Below are positions 57,735-64,000 of a stretch of 64,000 nucleotides of DNA, piece after piece. The position numbers and the translations under genes were made by a program. The stretch's first letter is position 1. Every line of letters starts with the position of its first letter. This stretch comes from Azophilus sp965221465. GTDB taxonomy: Bacteria > Pseudomonadota > Gammaproteobacteria > Pseudomonadales > Azotimanducaceae. Under the pieces are notes generated by a model that saw only the letters and a program-made list of their open reading frames with translations, was not told where the DNA came from and ran no database searches. The stretch spans positions 434,001 through 498,000 of the forward strand of contig OZ244892.1 of assembly GCA_965221465.1 (NCBI GenBank), given 5' to 3'.

Positions 57735-60599
57735 TCACGTTAGTTTCCATTCAATCTCGAAAAGTGGTTTTTCTTCAGCCTTCTGCGTTAGCTGTTGCTC
57801 CAGATCACTGATCAGGTCGTTGCGATTTTCTTCCACCTGATCCTGTCGGTCGAAGAGCTCGCGCCGTAGCTTATTGCGTTTATGTTCCAGCTCGCGTTGC
57901 TGCTTTTGCAAGCTGAGCTTTTCTTCTAGCGTGGGAACCGTTGTCGCGGTGCGGCGAACCTCCTTGATCGCGCGGTCGATCTCCTTGATCTCCTGTTCCA
58001 GGCCGACCTTGAGGTCATCCGCCCAGGCATCGAGCCTTTGCACCTCTTGTTCGAAGTAGTTGAGATTGCGCCGATTGACGCACTCGGCCAAACGACTTTT
58101 GCGTTCGGACAGATCCATATCGAGTTGCAACATCTCTGTGTTTTCTATGGATTCCGCTGGCTGCCGTACAGGTAGGCGCAGCAGCTTTTCCGGATCATCT
58201 TCGAGGAGTGCCTCGCCCGTATGAGTAACGGCAGAGACCACGAGGTGCTGCTCTATTCCTCCGAGGGATTCGATAGTCAGCAGTTCAGCCTTGAGCAAAC
58301 CGCTCTTACCTCGCCAGGACTCCAAGGTACTGAGGCGCCCCCCGGCATAGGCGGCATAGTCGAAGACTAAACGTGCCGGTGGCAATTGGTGTGACTTGGC
58401 CCGATTCAGCACGTATTCGCCCAGGGGATGGCCAAGACGATAGAGATGGGCATCGCCGCTGCGGCGCGGCAACTCGTAGCGGCCCAGGGGAACCTCTTCA
58501 CTCAGGGATGGATTCGGCAGACTGTCAAGGGTAAAGCCCTTATCCCCATCGAATCGGGCATTGCCGTTGAGCTCGGTTCGCGTCAGCACCATAAATAACT
58601 GTTCGTAGCGGCTGCGAATCTCTTCACTGTCGATGCGCAACTTCTCCAGCACTTGGTCATCGAAGTGCTCAAAGAGGATGTCACGAGTCTTGACCATGGC
58701 CTCGTTGATCTCGCTAGCCAGGTCCAGTTGCAGTTTCTCGAAGCTTTCCTTGATGGTCTCGGGGTCGCGACAGGTCTGGTATATCTCGGCGATGCGGCGC
58801 TCAAAGTCCACGCCGGACCCGATGGCCCCCAGCACCTCATCCGAGGCCCCAAAAACGCCATTGAAGAGCTGGAATTTCTTATCGAGCAGTTCGTAAACAC
58901 GACGGTCGGCCTCATTGCTGAGATCGATAAAGTTGACCACTACCACGTCAAACTGTTGCCCGTATCGATGGCAACGACCGATGCGCTGTTCCACCCGCTG
59001 AGGATTCCAAGGCAGGTCGTAGTTTATCACCAGGGAACAGAACTGCAGGTTGATACCCTCTGCACCCGCCTCGGTGGCGATCATCACTTTGCCCTTGTCG
59101 CGGAAGTGCTCCACCAGCGCGGCGCGAGTATCAGCGGACTTGGAACCGGTTACCCGTTCTGAGCCAACATGCTTTGCCAACCAGTCCTTGTAGATCTGTT
59201 GGGCGTCTCTGCTGTTGTTGGTGCCGTTGAACAGAACAATGCTATCGCCGTAAGGAGAATTCTTAAGTACGGAGTGGAGATAGTTCTGAGTCCGACGGGA
59301 TTCAGTGAAAATCAACGCCTTTGCCGGGGCGCCCAGAGTTTCCAACTCCTTGAACGCACGTTCCAGAGCGGTGAGCAGCGCCTTCCCCTTGGCGTTATAA
59401 CGGACCTGATTCGCCATCGTCTCGTATCGGCGCAGCTCAGATATCTCTTTGCGGATGGCGTCCTTGCCTTTTTCCTCCAGGAGTTGGTCGGCAAGCTCCG
59501 CCTCCCACTCTTCAGCATCTTCATTGAGGGTCTCGTAATCCCGTTCCAGTGATTCGATCAGGGATTCCGCGAGGTCGGCTTGCTTTAGGCGCTTCTCCAG
59601 TCGCGCGGCCATCGTACCCAATGCGCCGCCGATGGCGAACGTGGACGATGCCAACAGCTTCCACAGTACCAGGGAAATGAGCTGCCTTTGGCTACTTGGC
59701 AGTGCCTTAAGCTCTGGTCGGCGCAGATAGTCCGCCACAAGAGCGCGAAGACTTTGTTCGTCCTGCGTCGGCGTGAAATGCTCCGCCAAGGGAATGCGTT
59801 TGGTGTAGGTAATAGTGTGAGCCACATGCTTTCGCAGGGTGCGCTTGCACAGGGGTGCGATGCGGCTGCGCAAGTGCTGGTACACTGAATCGTCGTGCAA
59901 GCGGGCAAATTGGCTTCGGAAGCTGTCCAGGTCGCCAAACACGCGTTCATCAATGATGCTGACAAGGCCGAAGAGTTCAAGCAGTGAGTTTTGTAGTGGA
60001 GTTGCCGTGAGCAACACCTTTGAATGTACGTGAGACAGTCCATCTTTCAGGGCATTGGCAATGACGTTGCCCTTCTTGTAGACATTCCGTAGGCGGTGGG
60101 CCTCGTCATAGACGACCAAGTCCCAGCGAACCGAGCGTACATCATCGATTTTAGACTTTGCGAACTGATAGGAGCAGATGACCGGGTTAGAGTTATCGAA
60201 GGGGTTCCCCTGGCCCCGTTTCTTGAGGTGGGTATAACTCGTGGCTTCGAGAATGGCGGCATCCAATGCGAATTTATCAAGGAGTTCCTGATGCCACTGC
60301 TTACGGAGACTTGCGGGTACGACGATGAGAATACGCCGCTTACCCTCGGACCAGAATTGGGAGAGCACAAGACCGGCTTCGATTGTTTTTCCCAATCCAA
60401 CTTCGTCCGCCAGTATGACTCCGCGTGACAGCGGATTCTTGCAGGCAAAGAGCGCCGCTTCGACCTGATGCGGATTGAGATCAACTTGGGCATCAACCAG
60501 AGTCGAACCAAGAGATTCAATCGCGTCGCCGGACACCTGCCGAGTTAGTTCCCAAGCGAAGAATTGGCTTTGATATGGTGTGAACTCGTTGTTCTTCAT
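57735..60599 (-). CDS. SNF2/RapA-type DEAD/DEAH helicase with C-terminal coiled coil
   Basis: A 954-residue superfamily 2 ATPase. Walker A LADEVGLGKTIEAG (GLGKT at 68-72), DEAH box VVYDEAHRLRN, motif III LLTATPLQN and motif VI EQRIGRCHRYGQ are intact, as in RapA and SNF2 proteins. Residues after about 640 form a family-specific region ending in a long coiled coil with many Glu, Arg and Lys. It should translocate along DNA. It lies 47 bases after the Mrr gene in the same orientation, likely one operon, and upstream of the AbiE operon. Confidence 0.9.
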   Translation of the reverse strand: MKNNEFTPYQSQFFAWELTRQVSGDAIESLGSTLVDAQVDLNPHQVEAALFACKNPLSRGVILADEVGLGKTIEAGLVLSQFWSEGKRRILIVVPASLRKQWHQELLDKFALDAAILEATSYTHLKKRGQGNPFDNSNPVICSYQFAKSKIDDVRSVRWDLVVYDEAHRLRNVYKKGNVIANALKDGLSHVHSKVLLTATPLQNSLLELFGLVSIIDERVFGDLDSFRSQFARLHDDSVYQHLRSRIAPLCKRTLRKHVAHTITYTKRIPLAEHFTPTQDEQSLRALVADYLRRPELKALPSSQRQLISLVLWKLLASSTFAIGGALGTMAARLEKRLKQADLAESLIESLERDYETLNEDAEEWEAELADQLLEEKGKDAIRKEISELRRYETMANQVRYNAKGKALLTALERAFKELETLGAPAKALIFTESRRTQNYLHSVLKNSPYGDSIVLFNGTNNSRDAQQIYKDWLAKHVGSERVTGSKSADTRAALVEHFRDKGKVMIATEAGAEGINLQFCSLVINYDLPWNPQRVEQRIGRCHRYGQQFDVVVVNFIDLSNEADRRVYELLDKKFQLFNGVFGASDEVLGAIGSGVDFERRIAEIYQTCRDPETIKESFEKLQLDLASEINEAMVKTRDILFEHFDDQVLEKLRIDSEEIRSRYEQLFMVLTRTELNGNARFDGDKGFTLDSLPNPSLSEEVPLGRYELPRRSGDAHLYRLGHPLGEYVLNRAKSHQLPPARLVFDYAAYAGGRLSTLESWRGKSGLLKAELLTIESLGGIEQHLVVSAVTHTGEALLEDDPEKLLRLPVRQPAESIENTEMLQLDMDLSERKSRLAECVNRRNLNYFEQEVQRLDAWADDLKVGLEQEIKEIDRAIKEVRRTATTVPTLEEKLSLQKQQRELEHKRNKLRRELFDRQDQVEENRNDLISDLEQQLTQKAEEKPLFEIEWKLT

Positions 60600-60646
60600 T
60601 ACTCCTGGAAGGGGTTGTTCAGCAGTCTGTGAGACAGCCGCAAAGC

Positions 60647-61576
60647 CTACTGCGCTTCCTGATCGAAGAAGTCTTCGTCGATTCGTTTGATTTCGCGACG
60701 AACGCGGGTGCGAACGCCGATACCATAATCCGTCATGAGCCGAACAAGTTCCTCACCGTCGATCAAATTGATTCGCTTTGGACTGCGCGCAACGTAGTCT
60801 TTCGCGGCGGACGTGAAACCTGCAGTGGTGACGAACACGCCCTTGGTGGTTCCCGCGGCGTCGATAGCTCCCGCGAAATTGCGCAAGTCACTTGCACCCA
60901 CGGAGTTGTCCTTGGCATATTTCTTGGCCTGCACATAAACCTCGTCCAACCCCAGCGCATCCTCTTTGATCGTGCCGTCGATTCCACCGTCTCCGGAACG
61001 ACCGGTTACCTGGCCCCAATCTGCGTCACCCCTGCCATAGCCCATCGCGATCAGCAGGTCCACAACTACTTTTTCAAAAAACGCCGGTGATCCGTCGCGA
61101 ATCCGTTGTAAAAGATCGGCTTCCAACGTATCGCTCAATTGTCGCGCGGCACGTTCGAACGACTCTTCAGGAGTTTCCGCGAATTTATCTTCAACCCCGG
61201 CTGCGGATCTCTTATCGGAGGAGCGTGTGCCCGACCGCTGCTTCCACTTGGAATACTTCGGATACTCGCTCAGCAGATTCATGTCAATTCGGGCGGGATT
61301 GCGCGACAGCAGTTGTTCGCCTTCAGACAGTATGCGGTACACACCACGGCGGACACGCTCTAACAATCCTGCACGCTCCATGTATATGACGGCCCAGCTC
61401 ACACGGTTCGTGAAGATAGGCTGGGTCCCACTGGGAAGCAGTTCCGCGATATCTTCGGAGGACAGATCCTCGGCGTGTGCGACCCGCTCGCGAACTCTCG
61501 CTATTGCAACATCTCCACCGCCAGCCAAGGCAGTAAGCGTGGGCAGCATCAACGATTGAAAATCAGGAACTGGCAT
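60647..61576 (-). CDS. mrr: Mrr-type restriction endonuclease
   Basis: A 309-residue type IV restriction enzyme. The N-terminal Mrr_N winged helix (LSSEDIAELLPSGTQPIFTN, then WAVIYMERAGLLERVRRGVY) precedes the PD-(D/E)xK catalytic domain: Glu168 (FFEKVV), Asp200 (GDGGIDG) and Gln216-x-Lys218 (VYVQAKKYA). It cuts modified DNA, chiefly methylated. It is the first gene of a pair with the SNF2-like helicase. Together they could form a helicase-coupled restriction module. Confidence 0.93.
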   Translation of the reverse strand: MPVPDFQSLMLPTLTALAGGGDVAIARVRERVAHAEDLSSEDIAELLPSGTQPIFTNRVSWAVIYMERAGLLERVRRGVYRILSEGEQLLSRNPARIDMNLLSEYPKYSKWKQRSGTRSSDKRSAAGVEDKFAETPEESFERAARQLSDTLEADLLQRIRDGSPAFFEKVVVDLLIAMGYGRGDADWGQVTGRSGDGGIDGTIKEDALGLDEVYVQAKKYAKDNSVGASDLRNFAGAIDAAGTTKGVFVTTAGFTSAAKDYVARSPKRINLIDGEELVRLMTDYGIGVRTRVRREIKRIDEDFFDQEAQ

Positions 61577-61702
61577 CGGCCACCGTGCGTATTGTTGTCG
61601 TTTGCCGGGGAATCACGCATTTTGCGATCTGCTCGCCAATTGAGACCTCCGCCCGCCGGTGCTTCCAAGTTTTCTGCAAATTCAGCCAAGATTGCCGCAG
61701 CG

Positions 61703-62248
61703 TCACGCTTCGATACCTGTGGGCTGGCCATCCAGGCTGGTGCGGTTCTTGTCAGACCAGTACTGGCGGATGGCGTATTCGCCTTCGCGCGCGGCCCATT
61801 TGGCGAACGTTGGGCGTTCTTGTCCGGGTTCAAAGCGCGGAACGGCGTATCCACCGGAGGTTTGCACGAGGTCGACATCGAGTTCGAAAAACTGCCTCGC
61901 GCCGGGTTGATGGTCGAACAAGGCCGAGTAGCGGGCGAATTGGGCTTCGTCCCGCGGGTAGGTCATCGCGGCATTGCCGTACAGCCGCAGGATCAGCGGC
62001 TGCTTCTCGAAAGAGCAGAACATCAAGGTCATGCGCCGGTTTTCCAGCACGTGGGCGGCAGTCTCGTTGCCGCTGCCGGTCAGGTTCAGCCAGACGACCC
62101 GGCTCTGATCGAGCAAACGCGAGGAGTCCATGCCCTTCGGCGAGACATCGATCCGGCCGCCAGCGCCTCCAGTGCCGACAAAGAACACGGGCTGAAGAGC
62201 GATGAACGCGATGTGGTCATCGGTGAGTGCGGCAAACTGCTCGGTCAT
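61703..62248 (-). CDS. Pyridoxamine 5'-phosphate oxidase family protein
   Basis: A 181-residue split-barrel flavin protein from the ATG at 62248. It has FVGTGGAGGRIDVSPKGMDS near the start, VWLNLTGSGNETAAHV and ENRRMTLMFCSF in the core, and ends with YWSDKNRTSLDGQPTGIEA. This is the PNPOx-like family of FMN- or F420-linked oxidoreductases rather than PdxH itself; function unknown. It is housed between Mrr and the recO remnant and is one of the few non-defence genes of the island. The gap 61577-61702 shows no other gene. Confidence 0.9.
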   Translation of the reverse strand: MTEQFAALTDDHIAFIALQPVFFVGTGGAGGRIDVSPKGMDSSRLLDQSRVVWLNLTGSGNETAAHVLENRRMTLMFCSFEKQPLILRLYGNAAMTYPRDEAQFARYSALFDHQPGARQFFELDVDLVQTSGGYAVPRFEPGQERPTFAKWAAREGEYAIRQYWSDKNRTSLDGQPTGIEA

Positions 62249-62313
62249 ACATGCTTCCATCGGGTTTGCAAATGATTGTAACCGATTCGCCCCCGCGAGA
62301 TTGCGCGGCAACA

Positions 62314-62862
62314 CTAGGTGAACAGCTTTCGGCTGTGCAAGGACTTGCCGCCCAAGTGGACTTCGAGGGCTTTACGCACCAGGTGTTTGGCGGAAGCAGC
62401 AGTCTTGGAATCTTTGAGTTCGAGGCGGGCCAGGTCGAGCAGATGCGCGCCGGAGAAAATCCGCTTGCTGTCGTTTGTGTCCGTCGACGCTTCCTCAAAA
62501 CCAATGTCCGGCAGATACCCGTAGGTTTTGTTGGCCGCGATTGGTTGCTGCTTGCGGCTTTCGGTTGCCAATTTGATGGCATAACCAAGATCGGCGAGCA
62601 ATTCGAGTTCGAAACGGCGCAGCACTCCTTCCAACGGTTCGGTGTTCGCCATGTCGGCGAGCGTTTTGACGAAAGTTGCGAACAATCGCAGATGTTTCAC
62701 ATGATCGTGCAATAAACGGCTCACCAATTGGTTTATGTATAGACCGCTGAACAGGCGCTCGCCCACGAGGGCGACCACACGGCCCGCGCTCTCGACACCG
62801 GTCAAAGTCTTGACTTCGCCGCGGCCACGGCGGCGATGCGCCCATGGTCGCAACTGAACAGG
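62314..62862 (-). pseudogene. recO: recO, decayed copy
   Basis: The C-terminal two thirds of the DNA repair protein RecO are present: RGEVKTLTGVESAGRVVALV, LFSGLYINQLVSRLLHDHV, EPLEGVLRRFELELLADLGY and the end HLGGKSLHSRKLFT. The N-terminal OB fold is reduced to VDLFSCDHGRIAAVAA in another frame, joined with an internal loss of about 50-60 residues. The start is missing altogether. The copy therefore cannot make full-length RecO, and the debris beyond it is IS91. RecO loads RecA with RecR, so an intact copy may be elsewhere. Confidence 0.8.
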
Positions 62863-62939
62863 TCAACCAACAGGCTTGTGTTGCGAAAAGTACGCCGATG
62901 GATCACCCAGGCCGGCTGCAAGAGTACACGTGTGTTCAC

Positions 62940-63596
62940 GGGAATTTGGGCGTCATTCTGGAATGACTTTGCGTTTGGGTTGGTTTCAAGTGATAGACTC
63001 GAAGGCGATTGACCCGGTGCGCATAGGAATAGTAGCCGCGCGAAACTTGGCGATCTGCAAGTATGGCGATGGAGAGTTCGCTGAAATTCAACCTGATCAT
63101 GCTGGGCATCCGCCAGTCGCTACGGGTGAAACGAGGCGATAGAAGGTGTGGAATGGAGTTTGAGGATGGTGGCAATACGCCGGGGTCCTCGATGCAAGCG
63201 ATCAGGCGCAACTTGCCGCCGCACTTGGGGCAGCTCGCAATGTCGATGGCGAACACCCGGTTCAGCCGCTGCATCCAGGTCACTGGAGCAAGGGGTCTAT
63301 CAGTCTCGGGCTCCTTGGTTTTGCGGTAGGGCACGACGCGCTCGCGGTGCTTGCAGTTTGGGGCGAACATACGTGGAATCGAAGGCCTCGCCAGGCTCCA
63401 GATCAAGGAAGGCGTGGTTCGGGTCGCGGACGAGGAGGCCTTGTCTTTCCAGTAGTCTGGCCACGCGCTTGGCTGTGCGGTGCAGCAGGCGAACAAGCTC
63501 GGCCGGGGTTGGCCGGGGTGCCCGGTGAAACGTCGGGCGTGCCTGATCGAAGGAACACACACCGTCAAGGAACAGCAGGCGGAAGTGGATATTCAA
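62940..63596 (-). pseudogene. IS91-family transposase, frameshifted and partly deleted
   Basis: Two frames on the minus strand carry IS91 transposase sequence. From 63596: NIHFRLLFLDGVCSFDQAR, then RTAKRVARLLERQGLLVRD (rolling-circle type IS91 region). In another frame nearer 63200: LNRVFAIDIASCPKCGGKLR and LIACIEDPGV, the C-terminal zinc-finger-like end. They need a frameshift and a deletion to join. The part below 63160 is sequence R5 (63026-63159), shared with 50261-50394. The element is dead by itself. Confidence 0.8.
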
Positions 63597-63731
63597 TTTC
63601 AGCGCCGAACCGAATCGCTGGATGAGCGTGACCGCACCGGTCTCGCGTTAGTCGCGTGCGCGCTCGATCCAACGGAAGGGCGATCGTTCATTAGCTGATG
63701 GGTCAATCCGGGAAACGCCCCTGGACTTCTA

Positions 63732-63830
63732 ATGAACCAATGTGAGAAACAACAGGTACTCGAACCGATAGTCGAGGCGGACCTTCAGCCGGAGCAATAT
63801 GCGTACCGCGCGAACGGACGGGCGGGGCTT
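63732..63830 (+). pseudogene. Group II intron reverse transcriptase, short fragment
   Basis: A frame starting MNQCEKQQVLEPIVEADLQ then PEQYAYRANGRAG resembles the second finger-palm region of group II intron RTs (VLEPIxEADLxxxQYAYRPxRSA pattern), with the Pro-Gly-Arg-Ser segment altered. Nothing else of the enzyme remains on either side. It lies between the IS91 remnant and the SelW-like gene and shows that the region has collected mobile DNA repeatedly. Confidence 0.5.
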
Positions 63831-63914
63831 TGCTGCCGGTTGCGAGCATGCGCAGAAGGGCAAAATCCGGCGTGATCGTCGCGGCCCCCGGTGCAATATG
63901 GGGGCCGGCGTAAG

Positions 63915-64000
63915 TCAGCGCCTGCCGAGCTCTTCCACCAGCGCGCTTTCGTCGGGAAAACTGCCCGTCTGGTGTTTCGAATAGACCAGCTGGCCATCGA
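63915..64000 (-). CDS. SelW/Rdx family protein, C-terminal end (runs off window)
   Basis: The last 27 codons on the minus strand read DGQLVYSKHQTGSFPDESAL then VEELGRR and stop. The pattern (D-G-x-L-V-x-S-K, then T-G-x-F-P) is the end of the SelT/SelW/SelH thioredoxin-like family. The CxxC or CxxU redox site lies outside the window, so whether it is a selenoprotein cannot be seen. These small proteins act in redox defence. The interval 63831-63914 contains nothing obvious. Confidence 0.7.
   Translation of the reverse strand, partial: DGQLVYSKHQTGSFPDESALVEELGRR

Noticed and set aside
1..64000. CRISPR arrays, rRNA genes, prophage structural genes, and an integrase
   Set aside because: No regularly spaced short repeats, no rRNA-like sequence and no phage or tyrosine/serine recombinase protein motifs were seen in either strand.

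Overview
The window looks like a chromosomal stretch of a GC-rich, probably gammaproteobacterial, heterotroph. Evidence for this is inferential: CCA-encoded tRNA-Arg, standalone hisI, lipA, asnS and cysS of proteobacterial type, a DUF4389 protein, RND pumps, HupE and many CoA-linked catabolic enzymes. No rRNA or ribosomal protein is present to fix the taxonomy.

Layout. 0-12.6 kb: tRNA-Arg, a CoA-transferase remnant, pdxA, a mannonate-dehydratase-type enolase-superfamily enzyme, an acyl-CoA dehydrogenase, GtrA, a threonine aldolase, a Tet-like MFS exporter, a membrane HEWGH metalloprotease, a truncated tannase, an SDR with a paralogue remnant, then a PucC-type MFS protein overlapping a methyltransferase. 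12.7-22.3 kb, all minus strand: a diheme-cytochrome plus beta-helix lipoprotein pair, an RND pump with its adaptor, and hupE plus a PpiC-type foldase, with hupE enclosed by a perfect 48-bp inverted repeat. 22.4-31.5 kb: enoyl-CoA hydratase plus haloalkane dehalogenase, EamA transporter, Nudix hydrolase, a GST/CoA-transferase/SDR operon divergent from a LysR regulator, a TauD-type dioxygenase and a peroxiredoxin. 31.6-50.2 kb, mostly housekeeping: HNH nuclease, DUF433, cysS, hisI, M17 aminopeptidase, lipA, a heterodimeric ABC exporter, asnS, DUF4389, a FemAB-like GNAT, and a MacA/MacB-like adaptor, ATPase and two permeases.

50.2-63.7 kb is an accessory island. It is bounded by two direct copies of an IS91-associated sequence and holds a P450 fragment, an IS1380 fragment, an intact IS30, an AbiEi-AbiEii-Rad50-like ATPase operon, a SNF2-type helicase, an Mrr endonuclease, a flavin-type oxidase and a decayed recO. 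Base composition drops visibly around the AbiE operon. The window ends with a group II intron RT fragment and the end of a SelW-like gene.

The most unusual signals are (1) a roughly 270-bp dispersed intergenic element (six copies) with a long hairpin that shows covarying base pairs, (2) the 48-bp perfect inverted repeat that abuts the start of hupE and has apparently taken its start codon, and (3) the defence-like island bracketed by IS91 ends. All comparisons were made by eye; no database search was run.
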